Origin: Candidatus Hydrogenedens sp.
GTDB taxonomy: Bacteria; Hydrogenedentota; Hydrogenedentia; Hydrogenedentales; JAEUWI01
Assembly (NCBI GenBank): GCA_016125095.1
Contig: WGMK01000026.1
Span: 1 to 64,000, forward strand
DNA length: 64,000 nt
Direction of reading: 5' to 3'
Shown: piece by piece, positions 42,607 to 51,973 of the stretch
Numbering within the stretch: position 1 is the first letter of the stretch
Layout: each line of letters opens with the position of its first letter
The notes under the pieces: generated by a model
The model's database searches: none
The model's input: the letters and a program-made list of their open reading frames with translations, nothing else
Told to the model about the DNA's origin: nothing
Position numbers and translations under genes: made by a program

Positions 42607-42627
42607 GAAAGAGAATCGTATGCAGAA

Positions 42628-44415
42628 TTACAGCGAGCTGAAGGCGCGCTGCCACTCGGTGCCGTCCTGGGCGGCCAACTGCTTGGCGGCCAGCAAGGCG
42701 ATCTTGTCCTCGAAACCCTCGACGCGCGACGCGAAGATCATGCCCTCGACGGCCTCGCGGGCGTCGCGCGGCATGTCTTCCTTGTAGCCCCAGCGCAGAC
42801 CGCCGCCCGGGGCTTCAATCTGGCGGAACTCGCCGATGTTCTTGCCATCGAGGCTGCGGTACAGCACGCCCCAATTGCCCTGCATCACGCACTCGCACCA
42901 CTTGCCCGTCTTGTTGCCGAACTCGTCGGTGAGGCTCAGCTTCGCGAAGAAGTACTCCGACGACTGCGCAATCTCGAGTTCCTTCAGGTACAGCTCGGTG
43001 TAGCCTTCCTGCAGCGCCGGGCTGATCCAGTTGCTCTGGTCAATCTGATCGCGCAGACGCTCCACCGCGGCCACGCGGCTCTGGTAGTCGTACTTCTCGG
43101 GGGTCAGCGGGCTGCCTTCCTTCACCGTGATGTACAGGCGATCCACGGCCGTGGCCAGCGCATCGCGCGATTCAATGCGGCGGGCATTGGCGTCTTCCAG
43201 CTGGCCGACGTAATTCGTCAGGCGCTCGACCTCCGCCACCAGACCCTTCTGGCGCGCCTGAATGATCGCGGTCTCGTTGCGCAGGTCTTCGTACATCGTC
43301 TGCGCCTGCAGGAATTCCTCGTTCTTGTCCAGGATGTCCTGCTCGATGGCGCTCAGGTCCGCGCTCTTGGTTTCGAGATCGCGGCTGACCACTTCGAGTT
43401 CGGCACGGGCCGCTTGAAGCTCGGCTACGGGGTCGCCCGTCGTGGTGCCTTCGCCGCCGCCGGCTTCGCGAATCTTGCGGAGTTCCTCTTCGGCCGCTGT
43501 CAGCTTGGTGCGGAGCGAGCCGGATTCCTGCTTTGCGGCTTGCAGCTGGGTCTGCGCATCAGCGACTTGTCCCAGCGCGGGATTGAGCGCGGGGGGGAGA
43601 TAGGAGCCGATGGCGATGGGACCGGCGACCATGCCGATGGCCAGCGCGGCGATGCCGACAAGGCCCATCACAACGGGGCTGCCGCCGCCGCCCTTCTTGC
43701 CACCGTCGCCCTTCGTGTTCGGAGCCATACCGCCTCCCATTCCCGTATCCGGCGAGAAATCGGGCGCCGGGGTGCCTGCGTCAAAGTTCATGCCACCACC
43801 GCCGCCGCCGAAATCGAAGCCGCCAGAGGCGCCGCCGCCTCCGCCCAGGTTACCGCCGCCGCCGCCGAAGTCGCCCAGGTCGAAGCCGCCGGCCGAGGGG
43901 CCGCCCGCATCGAAACCGCCGCCCGCCGTGGGCGAACCGGTGCCGCCGAACATGGGCGTTTCCATGGCCTGCGTCGGGGCGGGCGTGTCGATGCCCGCGC
44001 GCAGGTTCGAATCGCCGGCGCCAAGGCCGCCAAACGCGCTGTCGAACATCGGGGTATCAAGATTGCTGTCAGGGCCCGGGCCGATTTCCGGCGTCTCGGG
44101 CGAGAAATCGCTGTCGGCCGCGAGGTCCTGGAAACCCGTGCCCGGGCTCGAGGTGTTCGGCGTGCCGGCCGCGCTGCCGCTCGAAAAGAGGTCGGCCGCG
44201 TGTCCGGGCGTTTCCACGTCAATATCGCTGATCGCGCCATCGGAGGGCGTATGGCCCAGATCGCCCAGCGGCGGCAGGCCGCCACTGTCGCGGTCGCCGC
44301 CCGAAGTCTGCGAATCAAAGTCGCTCAGCGGCGGCAGATTGCCCAGCCCGCTGTCGCTCGTCAAATCGCGCAACGGCCGGTCGTCGTCGTTGAAATCTTT
44401 ATCCTTGTCCGCCAT
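42628..44415 (-). CDS. Gly/Asp-rich single-pass membrane protein with coiled coil
   Basis: 595 residues, unrecognised. Residues 1 to about 260 are disordered, with 'PPLSDFD' and 'PPLGDLG'-like repeats, then a run of Phe-Asp-Gly-Gly blocks ('GGFDLGDFGGGGG'). One membrane segment follows ('VVMGLVGIAALAIGMVAGPI', about 268-290), then a long coiled coil (about 305-455, 'LRTKLTAAEEELRKIREAGG') and a globular C-terminus with 'KWCECVMQGNWGVLY'. A strong ribosome site 'ggaggt' and a near-consensus promoter (44483-44511) precede it, and a terminator follows, so it is a single-gene unit, probably well expressed. Role unknown; cell-envelope structural is a guess. Confidence 0.75.
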   Translation of the reverse strand: MADKDKDFNDDDRPLRDLTSDSGLGNLPPLSDFDSQTSGGDRDSGGLPPLGDLGHTPSDGAISDIDVETPGHAADLFSSGSAAGTPNTSSPGTGFQDLAADSDFSPETPEIGPGPDSNLDTPMFDSAFGGLGAGDSNLRAGIDTPAPTQAMETPMFGGTGSPTAGGGFDAGGPSAGGFDLGDFGGGGGNLGGGGGASGGFDFGGGGGGMNFDAGTPAPDFSPDTGMGGGMAPNTKGDGGKKGGGGSPVVMGLVGIAALAIGMVAGPIAIGSYLPPALNPALGQVADAQTQLQAAKQESGSLRTKLTAAEEELRKIREAGGGEGTTTGDPVAELQAARAELEVVSRDLETKSADLSAIEQDILDKNEEFLQAQTMYEDLRNETAIIQARQKGLVAEVERLTNYVGQLEDANARRIESRDALATAVDRLYITVKEGSPLTPEKYDYQSRVAAVERLRDQIDQSNWISPALQEGYTELYLKELEIAQSSEYFFAKLSLTDEFGNKTGKWCECVMQGNWGVLYRSLDGKNIGEFRQIEAPGGGLRWGYKEDMPRDAREAVEGMIFASRVEGFEDKIALLAAKQLAAQDGTEWQRAFSSL

Positions 44416-44482
44416 GGGGCACCTCCGAAAGGACTCTCGGTTGACTCGTAAAAACAGATCTTAACGCAATACCACAAGGCGC

Positions 44483-44511
44483 ACTATAGCACCTGCTACC
44501 CACGCTGTCAA
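44483..44511 (-). promoter_or_regulatory. Strong sigma-70 promoter of the Gly-rich membrane protein gene
   Basis: On the reverse strand, a perfect 'TTGACA' (44506-44511) and 'TATAGT' (44483-44488) are separated by exactly 17 bases, giving an untranslated leader of about 60 bases before ATG 44415. Confidence 0.75.
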
Positions 44512-44640
44512 TAGTTCTCCAACCCGCCGGATTTTGCGGAAAAACCAGCTAACTCGCGTGTTTTGAATCGGCTAGCCGCCGCATTTCCAGCAGCCTTAAA
44601 CGCTTGCCCAGTCTTTATTTTCATTCGAATTCTGCTATTA

Positions 44641-46371
44641 CTACGGCAACAGCCCGGGGTAATCGGGGGACTCCGTAAGCGGCGCGCCCTGAATGAAACG
44701 CCCGGCGGCATCGACCAGCGCGGGATTCTGCGCGAGGGGGCTTGCGAATTGCTGCATGGCCGCCGCCAGGTCGCCCGCAGCCACGGCCGCGCGGAAGGCG
44801 CCCAGCCAGGCTTCCGGCGCGATGCCTTTTTCCGCCGAGGCGGGGTCCTGCAACACGGCGGCGAAGTGGGGGAGCGCCTCAATCGGGCGGGCGGCGTCCA
44901 GCGCGAGCAGGCCCAGGGACAACTGAGACTCGCGGTTGTCGTCCGTGGGCGCGCCGCCGCGCAGCTTTACGACCGCCTTGTAATGCCGCTCGGCGGCCGC
45001 GGTTTCGTGATCGAGGTCGCCGTAGGTCACCGCGAGGTTGTAGTGGACGCGCACGGTCTCCGGGTTCTCCCGCAGCGTGGCGAGGAAGAGCCGTTCGTTG
45101 CTGTGCCAGTCCGCATTGCGCAACACGGTCAGGCTGAGAAAGACGACGACCAGCATAGTGGCTAATGCCGGACCCGCCGCGCGCAGGGGGGAAGAGGTCG
45201 GGATCAGCGCGAGGCACTCGAACACGGCCCACCAGAAGCCGGCCATGGGGACGTACATCCAGTGTTCCGCCAGCGGGGCGTTCAGCGGAAACACGCCCGA
45301 GATGGGCAGCCACGTGAGCAGAAACCACGCCACGGCCAAGGTGATGCGGCGCTGTCCGCGGAGCGCCGCCACGACGGCGAGCGCAATTAAGGCAGCCAGG
45401 CAGAGTCCGCCGAATAGGGCCGCGCCCCAGCCCGCGCCCTCGAGGGTGCGTTCCATGTGCAGGCCGACCGGCCAGAAGAGCAGCCCGATGTAGTAGCCGA
45501 AGGATTGCACGGTCTCGACCAGGCGCTGCCCGAGCGGTGCGGCCTGCGAAGCCCCGGCTTCAGCGAACTTCAGCACGGTCGAGCGCAGGAAGATGTATCC
45601 GCCCAGGATGACAAACGAGAGCGCGACCGGTATGAATCGCGCGATAGACTTCGTCGTGGACTCGGGGTGCTGCCGGAGCAGGACGCAGGGCACGAGCACC
45701 ACCGGGAAAATCAGGGTGGCTTCCTTGCTACACAGCCCGAGCACGAAGCAGGCCGCGGAGGCCGCAATACTTGCAATGCCGCGCGCGCCCGACCCAGCTC
45801 CCAAGGCGAAGTAGAGCCCCCAAAAGACGAAGGTGCCGGACATCATGTCGGCGCGTCCGCTGATGTAGGCGACCGCCTCGGTGTGGAGCGGATGCAGCAC
45901 CCAGAGCAACGGGACGGCGAGGACCACAAGCGGCGGCGCGCCGAGCCGCCGGAGCACAGCGAGCAGGCCGAGCGCGGCCAGCACATGCCAGAGCAGGCTT
46001 TGCGCATGGAACCAGAGCACGCCGGGATTCGAGGGGGCCTGGCCCTCCAGCAATTCGGAGGCAGGCACCGTCAGCAGATAGTCGATGGCAAAGGTGACCG
46101 ACAGCAGCGGGCGGTAGAAGTTGCCCTCGCCGCGCCCGAAGGCATGCTGATCCTCACGGAACAACTGCGCAAAGGCACCGAAGAAGGCCGGTACGACTTC
46201 CCCGGAATCGAGTTCGCCGACCTGAAACTGCGCCAGTACGCGCGCCGGGGCCTGCACATGCTCGTGCAGCAATACCGACGACGCGTCGTCCCACACCCAG
46301 TGGCCGTCGAAAGTATTCGCGTAGGCCAGCAGCCCGGCGCACACCACCAGCAGCGGAGCCAGGGCCCGCAT
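44641..46371 (-). CDS. TMTC-like multi-pass membrane protein with C-terminal TPRs
   Basis: 576 residues from ATG 46371. It starts 'LLAYANTFDGHWVWDDASSV', the GT-C type 'DD' motif on the first outer loop, and has about ten membrane helices, including 'WVLHPLHTEAVAYISGRADM' and 'PLAEHWMYVPMAGFWWAVFE', both conserved in TMTC O-mannosyltransferase-like proteins (DUF1736). TPR-like helices follow (about 455-560). It probably glycosylates exported proteins or lipids. It starts 40 bases after a lipoprotein gene in the same operon. Confidence 0.85.
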   Translation of the reverse strand: MRALAPLLVVCAGLLAYANTFDGHWVWDDASSVLLHEHVQAPARVLAQFQVGELDSGEVVPAFFGAFAQLFREDQHAFGRGEGNFYRPLLSVTFAIDYLLTVPASELLEGQAPSNPGVLWFHAQSLLWHVLAALGLLAVLRRLGAPPLVVLAVPLLWVLHPLHTEAVAYISGRADMMSGTFVFWGLYFALGAGSGARGIASIAASAACFVLGLCSKEATLIFPVVLVPCVLLRQHPESTTKSIARFIPVALSFVILGGYIFLRSTVLKFAEAGASQAAPLGQRLVETVQSFGYYIGLLFWPVGLHMERTLEGAGWGAALFGGLCLAALIALAVVAALRGQRRITLAVAWFLLTWLPISGVFPLNAPLAEHWMYVPMAGFWWAVFECLALIPTSSPLRAAGPALATMLVVVFLSLTVLRNADWHSNERLFLATLRENPETVRVHYNLAVTYGDLDHETAAAERHYKAVVKLRGGAPTDDNRESQLSLGLLALDAARPIEALPHFAAVLQDPASAEKGIAPEAWLGAFRAAVAAGDLAAAMQQFASPLAQNPALVDAAGRFIQGAPLTESPDYPGLLP

Positions 46372-46411
46372 CGCCGCCTGATTCTGCAATAGCGTCAGCA
46401 CCGCGCTGCCG

Positions 46412-47056
46412 CTAGTCGGAGTTGACGACCCACTTCTGGTCGATCGGGATATAGAGGAGCTCGATGCCCTGGTTGTTTCCAATCACGCGGAGCAGCTGGA
46501 GCACTTCGTGGAAGTTCTCGCCCTCGCGGACCTTGTACGTCTCTTTCTTGCTCGCGTCGTCTGCGTCGGTGACGTCGAGAAACACCACCGGCTCGCCGTC
46601 GAGCTTGAAGAAGCCCGTAATTTTCACGGAGGGACGCGCGAGCACGAGGTCGGCGTATTCTTCGTCTGCGTCGAATTTCTTTTCGCCCGGGGCAAAGAGC
46701 TTGAAGGCCTCGATGGCGCCCTTCACCACGCGATAGCTCTGGTTCTTCACCGCCAGCTTGACGAGATCCTCGAGATCCCGCTGCATGCGCTGCTTGGCAG
46801 GCTGGCCGTTGGGCTCCGCCGCCATCCGCATGTGGATGGGACGCAGGCCGTTCACGGCTTCATTGCGCTGGGCGTTGGTGATAGAGGCGCCGGAATTGCC
46901 CGCGCTGAACAGCACCTCGAGCGGAGCGCGCATCTGGGCGTAGAGTTCATCGGCCGTGGGAGGCGGGGGCGGAAGGTCCTCGGGCGGCGGCTCGGGCTTC
47001 TTGCAGCCAGCCAGCGCAATCGCCAGCACCAGACCAAGCATCATCAGTTTGCGCAT
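46412..47056 (-). CDS. Proline-rich lipoprotein of unknown function
   Basis: 214 residues from ATG 47056. Lipoprotein signal 'LVLAIALAGC', then a Pro-rich spacer 'PEPPPEDLPPPPPTADEL'. The mature domain is alpha then beta, with 'FKLDGEPVVFLDVTDADDAS' and 'GNNQGIELLYIPIDQKWVV' near the end. No enzyme motif seen. It lies directly upstream of the TMTC-like gene, and a role in that pathway is possible. Confidence 0.7.
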   Translation of the reverse strand: MRKLMMLGLVLAIALAGCKKPEPPPEDLPPPPPTADELYAQMRAPLEVLFSAGNSGASITNAQRNEAVNGLRPIHMRMAAEPNGQPAKQRMQRDLEDLVKLAVKNQSYRVVKGAIEAFKLFAPGEKKFDADEEYADLVLARPSVKITGFFKLDGEPVVFLDVTDADDASKKETYKVREGENFHEVLQLLRVIGNNQGIELLYIPIDQKWVVNSD

Positions 47057-47247
47057 GGAAATACCCCTTCCGTTGCGAGCTTGTACCGAGACTATCACAG
47101 CGTCCAAAAACGATACAAGGGTCCCATGCCCGGGGCTGGTTATCCGCGTGACGGACGGCTACTATGGGCGCGGCGGCGCGTACTTCGGACACCTTTGGCG
47201 CGCGCCTTGGGCGTATCATCCATTCTCAACCGGGAGGCGGCTGCACC

Positions 47248-48243
47248 GTGGACGAAACCAAAGACTCATCGTTGGCCGAAGTACTCGGGGGCAATCCCCT
47301 CATCGCCGTGGGCCTGCCGATTTCGCTGGCCATTATCATGGTCGGGGTGGGACTGACGCTCCGGTTCCGCGATTTCCACAACGTGGTGTACTACCCGGCC
47401 GCGCTCATCCTCGGCAGTATCGCGCAGATACTCCTCATGCCGGCCATCGCGTTCGCCCTGGCCTATGGGCTGGATGTGCCTTCGTATATCGCGGTCGGTC
47501 TGGTGGTCATTGCGGCGTGCCCGGGCGGCACCACGTCGAACGTGTTCGCGTTTCTCGCCAAGGGCAACCTGGCGCTTTCGATCCTGATGACCGCGCTCGC
47601 CAGCCTGATTACCGTCTTCACCATTCCGCTGTTCACCAACCTCGCGCTCGGCTTGTTCAGCGAGCAGTCGCTCGAAACGCCGATGCAGCTGCCGGTGCAG
47701 CAGACAGTCATCATGCTGGTGGCCATTATCTTCGTGCCCGTGCTGGCGGGCATGGGCATGCGTGCGTGGAAGCCGGCCGTCGCTACGCGGCTCGAGGGTG
47801 CGGTCAGCGCCTTCGGCATGTTCGTGCTGGTGGCCCTCGTAGTGCTCATCGTCTATCAGACCCGCAACCACCTGGCACTATTGCTGGCAGAGGCGGGTCC
47901 GGCCGTTATCGCGCTGAACCTTGCGGGTATCGCGCTCGGCTTCGCCACGGCGAAACTCGCTGGCCGCGATCACCGCGACGGACTCACCCTCGCGATTGAA
48001 ATGGGCATCAAGAACTCGATGATCGGCCTCACGGTTACCCTGACGCTGCTGCAATCCGCCGAAATTGCCATGCCCGCCGCCATCTATGGCCTGCTGATGT
48101 ATTTCTCGGCCGGGCTCATGGTGGCGCATGGCCGGCGCTACGCGGGCCTGCAGGCCGCGCCGGTCGCGGCCGATATCCCGCTGCACGTGCCGGAGGATGT
48201 CGGCTTCCCGGACGATCACCCGGAGATGCTCGACAAGGACTAG
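47248..48243 (+). CDS. Bile acid:sodium symporter (BASS/SBF) family transporter
   Basis: 331 residues from GTG 47248, preceded by 'cgggagg'. Ten hydrophobic segments, signature 'IAACPGGTTSNVFAFLAKGN' and a C-terminal 'LAIEMGIKNSMIGLTVTLTL'. It is only distantly similar to the BASS protein at 3636-4562, so probably a different substrate. The UDG-family gene starts seven bases downstream. It is divergent from the lipoprotein/TMTC operon. Confidence 0.9.
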   Translation: MDETKDSSLAEVLGGNPLIAVGLPISLAIIMVGVGLTLRFRDFHNVVYYPAALILGSIAQILLMPAIAFALAYGLDVPSYIAVGLVVIAACPGGTTSNVFAFLAKGNLALSILMTALASLITVFTIPLFTNLALGLFSEQSLETPMQLPVQQTVIMLVAIIFVPVLAGMGMRAWKPAVATRLEGAVSAFGMFVLVALVVLIVYQTRNHLALLLAEAGPAVIALNLAGIALGFATAKLAGRDHRDGLTLAIEMGIKNSMIGLTVTLTLLQSAEIAMPAAIYGLLMYFSAGLMVAHGRRYAGLQAAPVAADIPLHVPEDVGFPDDHPEMLDKD

Positions 48244-48250
48244 CGCCCGG

Positions 48251-48850
48251 ATGGAAATCGACAACAAGGGTTCGCTCGACCGGCTGCTGGCCGAGGTGCG
48301 CGCCTGCCGGCTGTGCGAGGAGCACCTGCCGCTGGGCCCGCGTCCGGTGCTGCGGGCAGCGCGCTCGGCCCGGATTCTGGTGGTGGGGCAGGCGCCCGGC
48401 ACGAAGGTACACGCCACGGGCGTTCCCTGGAACGACCCCAGCGGCGATCGGCTGCGGGACTGGATGGGGGTGGACCGCGACACCTTCTACAACGAGAAGA
48501 AGGTGGCGATTATCCCGATGGGGTTCTGCTATCCGGGCCGCCTGCCGCGCGGGGGCGACGCCCCGCCGCGTCCGGAATGCGCGCCGCACTGGCATCCCCG
48601 CCTGCTCCAGATGCTGCCGCGTCTCGACCTGATGATTCTCGCGGGACAGTACGCCCACGCCTATTACCTGGGAGACCAGCGGGGCAAGGCGCTGACCGAA
48701 ACGGTACGCCGCTTCCGCGATTTCCTGCCCGACATCGTCGCACTGCCGCATCCGTCGCCGCGGAACAACCTCTGGCTGAGAAAGAACCCGTGGTTCGACG
48801 AGGAAGTTATTCCGGTCTTGCGCGAGCGGGTTGCGGCGCTGCTGGGTTAG
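48251..48850 (+). CDS. Uracil-DNA glycosylase family protein
   Basis: 199 residues. It has 'VRACRLCEEHLPLGPRPVL' near the N-terminus, the family's first motif as 'ILVVGQAPGTKVHATGVPW', 'NDPSGDRLRDWMGVD', and a final 'LPHPSPRNNLWLRKNPWF'. This layout matches UDG-superfamily proteins often annotated as DUF4918 or 'uracil-DNA glycosylase family'. Only one CxxC pair is seen, so a family 4/5 iron-sulfur cluster is unlikely to be complete. DNA repair is the family role; activity here is unproven. Confidence 0.8.
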   Translation: MEIDNKGSLDRLLAEVRACRLCEEHLPLGPRPVLRAARSARILVVGQAPGTKVHATGVPWNDPSGDRLRDWMGVDRDTFYNEKKVAIIPMGFCYPGRLPRGGDAPPRPECAPHWHPRLLQMLPRLDLMILAGQYAHAYYLGDQRGKALTETVRRFRDFLPDIVALPHPSPRNNLWLRKNPWFDEEVIPVLRERVAALLG

Positions 48851-48854
48851 CGCC

Positions 48855-49172
48855 TTATTCCTCGATGATGACGGCGGTGCCGTAGACCAGGATTTCCGCG
48901 GCCCCGGTGGTGATAGAGGCCGAGGCGAAGCGTACGCCGACGACGGCCGTGGCACCCAGGCGGCGCGCGTCGTCAATCATGCGATCGAGCGCCTGTTCGC
49001 GGCTTTCGGCCAGCATCTTGGTGTACTCGGTAATCTCGCCACCCACGAGGTTGCGCAACACGGCGAGGATGTCCTTGCCGAGGTGCTTGCCCCGCACGGT
49101 GCTGCCGCGCACCAACCCGAGCGTCTTGACGATGCGCTTGCCGGGGATATCGTCCGTACTGGCGACGATCAA
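48855..49172 (-). CDS. YbjQ-family (UPF0145/DUF74) protein
   Basis: 105 residues from TTG 49172, overlapping the anti-sigma stop. Typical features: 'VASTDDIPGKRIVKTLGLVR', 'GGEITEYTKMLAESREQALD' and 'ARRLGATAVVGVRFASASI'. The family forms pentamers and has been linked to heavy-metal binding, but function is not firmly known. Coupled to the anti-sigma and ECF sigma genes upstream. Confidence 0.92.
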   Translation of the reverse strand: MIVASTDDIPGKRIVKTLGLVRGSTVRGKHLGKDILAVLRNLVGGEITEYTKMLAESREQALDRMIDDARRLGATAVVGVRFASASITTGAAEILVYGTAVIIEE

Positions 49173-49615
49173 CGGTGAACCTCCCGCTCATACCGGTCTG
49201 TCTTGAGGGTGTGCAGGCGGTTTCGCAGCACACTGAGGAAGAGTATACCCAATCCGGCCACGGGCGTGGCGACCAGCACCTTGAGGAAGGCGGGCCCCCA
49301 GGGCTCCGTGACGAAGGCGAAAACGCCGTAGACCCCAAGGGCCACGGCGCCGAGCACGAGAATCCACCAGCCGGTGCTGCGCTCCATGCGATTGTAAACG
49401 TCGTCGAGGAAGGTGTCGAAGTCCGCGTCGGGCGGCTCGTCGGGCCGCAAGAGGGCCGTGGTGCCCGAGGCGATGCGCCGCAGCGCGTCGAGCTCGTGCT
49501 GGCGCGACGGCGCCTCGGCCAACAGCGCCTCGAGCCGGCGCCGCTGCGTGTCGTCCAGTTCACCATCGATGAAGCCGGAAGCCAGTACTTCGAATTCTTC
49601 CTGCGTGTCGCTCAT
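49169..49615 (-). CDS. Membrane anti-sigma factor
   Basis: 148 residues from ATG 49615. The N-terminal cytoplasmic part 'LASGFIDGELDDTQRRRLEA' is the helical 'zf-HC2-like' sigma-binding segment without the zinc Cys/His. Two membrane helices follow ('WWILVLGAVALGVYGVFAFV' and 'VLVATPVAGLGILFLSVL'). It is immediately downstream of the ECF sigma gene, so it should hold that sigma factor at the membrane. Its end overlaps the YbjQ gene. Confidence 0.82.
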   Translation of the reverse strand: MSDTQEEFEVLASGFIDGELDDTQRRRLEALLAEAPSRQHELDALRRIASGTTALLRPDEPPDADFDTFLDDVYNRMERSTGWWILVLGAVALGVYGVFAFVTEPWGPAFLKVLVATPVAGLGILFLSVLRNRLHTLKTDRYEREVHR

Positions 49616-49685
49616 CCGATGCCTATCCATGCCTTGCCGAAGGGCCCTGCCGCTGCGCGGCCATCCCGATAGTGCCGCGTCATGG

Positions 49686-50279
49686 TCATAGTACCCCCGC
49701 CTCCCGAGCTTTATTCGATTCCTGTTCAACCGCCGCCTTGAGGGCCTTGCGGGCGCCGTGCAGGCGAGACATGACCGTGCCTTGGGGAATGCCCAGGCAC
49801 TGGGCGATTTCCGTGTAGGAGAGCTCGAGCATGTGGCGCAGGCGGATGATTTCCCGCTGGTCCGGCGTCAGGCATTCGAGCGCATCCGACAGCGACGACT
49901 TCAGGTCGGCCAGGTCGGCTTCACCCTCGGGCGTGCGCGATTCGTCCTGCGCGTCGTAACCGTATTCCATCATCGCGTCGAGCGAGGTTTCTCCGCGGCG
50001 CTTCTTCTTCTTCAGGTGGTTCAGCGCCGTGTTGCGGATAATCCGGTACAGCCAGGGGTAGAATGGCATCTGCGGATCGAAGCGGTCCATCGCGCGGTAG
50101 GCCTTTACGAAGGCGTCCTGCGCGATGTCCATCGCCTCGTCGCGATTGCGCGTGAATCCGTAGGCCGCCGCATAGGCGCGGCGCTGGTAGACCTTCACCA
50201 ACGAGGCGAAGGCGGTGCGGTCCCCGGCACAGGCGGCCGCCAGTACGGCCGCTTCATCTATGGTCATGGCGTCTGTCAT
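49686..50279 (-). CDS. ECF-type RNA polymerase sigma factor
   Basis: 197 residues from ATG 50279 ('MTDAMT'). Region 2: 'FASLVKVYQRRAYAAAYGFT', 'AMDIAQDAFVKAYRAMDRFD' and 'PWLYRIIRNTALNHLKKKKR'. Region 4: 'LTPDQREIIRLRHMLELSYT' and 'GIPQGTVMSRLHGARKAL'. The linker is acidic. With the following anti-sigma gene it forms a stress-response pair. Genes divergent from it (50420-53617) are the nearest candidate targets. Confidence 0.95.
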   Translation of the reverse strand: MTDAMTIDEAAVLAAACAGDRTAFASLVKVYQRRAYAAAYGFTRNRDEAMDIAQDAFVKAYRAMDRFDPQMPFYPWLYRIIRNTALNHLKKKKRRGETSLDAMMEYGYDAQDESRTPEGEADLADLKSSLSDALECLTPDQREIIRLRHMLELSYTEIAQCLGIPQGTVMSRLHGARKALKAAVEQESNKAREAGVL

Positions 50280-50419
50280 GGCAAACAAGATACCCCCAGC
50301 GGGGGGAAATATTCATCCATGACACTTCGAACACCGCGGGTGCGTCGGATAGATTTCGTGCGGTATGGCTGCTATACTGGGCTTATCGTTTGTTTCGTTC
50401 GCCAATCACGGCATCAACC

Positions 50420-50893
50420 ATGGTTAATTCGTTCGTGTTCGCACCGTCTGGAGCAAAGCAAACTCTGCTCGTGCGGCGCGGAAAGCTGGCTGGCTTCCGC
50501 GTCACGGCGCTCCTGTGCGTGTTGCTGCTGTCGCTGGCTTCGGGCCGCGGTCTTGTCGCCGGGTTGTGCGCCAACCTCGTGGCGGAAGACACGCTCGCCG
50601 CATTGCCGGTCTCCGATGCTTATGTAGGCCCGGCTGCCACCTGCTGTATTGAAGGCGCCCGCGCCGGGCAGTGTCCAGTCAAGGACGATTCCGGCCATCG
50701 TCCGCTCGGTCAGCGCGATTGCGCATTCTGCACCCTTGCCCTGGCGCGCGTGGAGCCGCTGGAACTCGTCACCCTGCCCGAACCGCCGACCGAGCTGCCG
50801 ACGGCGATCGTCGTGCCGGAGCATTCGCTCGAGGCACAAGAAACCACCGCGCGCATCTGGGTCCGCGGTCCCCCCGCAGTCCTCTTTTCCTAA
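50420..50893 (+). CDS. DUF2946-like exported protein
   Basis: 157 residues from ATG 50420. One membrane/signal segment ('VTALLCVLLLSLASGRGLVA'), then a Cys/His-bearing region 'AATCCIEG' and 'CPVKDDSGH', then 'DCAFCTLALARVEPL' and a Pro-rich tail ending 'RIWVRGPPAVLF'. The layout (signal, CxxC with nearby His, Pro-rich tail, 'RGPP' end) resembles DUF2946, whose genes are often near copper or TonB loci. Metal binding is a reasonable inference. It is divergent from the ECF sigma gene. Confidence 0.55.
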   Translation: MVNSFVFAPSGAKQTLLVRRGKLAGFRVTALLCVLLLSLASGRGLVAGLCANLVAEDTLAALPVSDAYVGPAATCCIEGARAGQCPVKDDSGHRPLGQRDCAFCTLALARVEPLELVTLPEPPTELPTAIVVPEHSLEAQETTARIWVRGPPAVLFS

Positions 50894-50987
50894 TCGTTTT
50901 TTGAACGGAGGAACGGGATGCCTGCGTATGTCAGGTATCTGCGGACCGGCGGCATGCACGGGCATGCCGTCCGGCGGGAGGTCGCCC

Positions 50988-51890
50988 ATGAAGCGGCATG
51001 GTTTCACCCTCATCGAACTGCTCGTCGTGATTGCCATCATCGGCATTCTCGCGGCCATCCTGCTGCCTGCGCTCGCACGCGCGCGGGAAGCGGCGCGCCG
51101 TGCGAGCTGCCAGAACAACCTGAAGCAACTCGCGCTCGTGATGAAGATGTACGCGGGCGAGTCCAACGGCGGCAAGTGGCCGCCGATGAAGGTATTCGAT
51201 TGCCTCGGCCGAAGCCAGGCCTTCACGGGCGCGGCGGATGCCGTGACGCTGTATCCGGAATACCTCTCGGACCTGCAGGTGCTGATCTGCCCGAGCGCGC
51301 TGGGCGGCCATTCGCCGATCGAACGCTGGGACGGCGGCGACGCGCAGACGGGATTCTGGCGGGATCAGCCCGGGTTCACCGGCGATGGCACCGTGCAGCC
51401 CTGCGAGGTCCTGGGACATCCCTACGCTTACATTGGCTGGGTGATCGACGACGCCAGCCTGGATGCGGAACTGGCCCAATACGGCGACTACGACCGCTTC
51501 CGGCAGTCGATCAACCACCAGGGCGATCATGTGAAGGACGAGCCGCGCACGTATATCGACGAGGACTGGCACGTGCATGGCGGCATCGGTAAGCGTACGG
51601 GCTTTCCCCGCATCCGAGAGGGCATCGAGCGCTTCTTCATTACCGACATCAACAATCCCGGCGCAAGCGCCAAGGCGCAGTCCGGTTTGATTGCGATGTG
51701 GGACATGATTGGCGAGACGCCAGACCAGTTCAACCACATTCCCGGCGGCAGCAACGTGCTCTACATGGACGGGCACGTCGCATTCGTCCGCTATGTCGAA
51801 GGCATGCACGGCGCCTTTCCGGTGCACGAGGTCGGGCTGATGTTTCAGCGCGCCTTCGAGGGCATCGACGGACGCCACCGCATTCCCTGA
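50988..51890 (+). CDS. Prepilin-like protein (DUF1559-related, H-X9-DG type)
   Basis: 300 residues from ATG 50988 with ribosome site 'gggaggtc'. A perfect type IV/II prepilin start 'KRHGFTLIELLVVIAIIGIL', cleaved after Gly, then the alpha-1 'LARAREAARRASCQNNLKQL'. The C-terminus has 'HIPGGSNVLYMDGHVAFVRY', the H-X9-DG motif. These large pseudopilins are multiplied in Planctomycetota-like genomes and are probably parts of type II-like secretion or surface fibres. Next gene starts 83 bases downstream. Confidence 0.93.
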   Translation: MKRHGFTLIELLVVIAIIGILAAILLPALARAREAARRASCQNNLKQLALVMKMYAGESNGGKWPPMKVFDCLGRSQAFTGAADAVTLYPEYLSDLQVLICPSALGGHSPIERWDGGDAQTGFWRDQPGFTGDGTVQPCEVLGHPYAYIGWVIDDASLDAELAQYGDYDRFRQSINHQGDHVKDEPRTYIDEDWHVHGGIGKRTGFPRIREGIERFFITDINNPGASAKAQSGLIAMWDMIGETPDQFNHIPGGSNVLYMDGHVAFVRYVEGMHGAFPVHEVGLMFQRAFEGIDGRHRIP

Positions 51891-51973
51891 TTACCGCCGG
51901 GGCCGCGCGGCCCTGGCAAGCTTCGCAACCTGTATTAACGAGTAATCCCACGGGGATTAAGGAGATTGGATAC

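Noticed and set aside
42520..44451. 643-residue forward frame over the Gly-rich gene
   Set aside because: Mirror of Gly-rich codons; the reverse strand has promoter, ribosome site and terminator.
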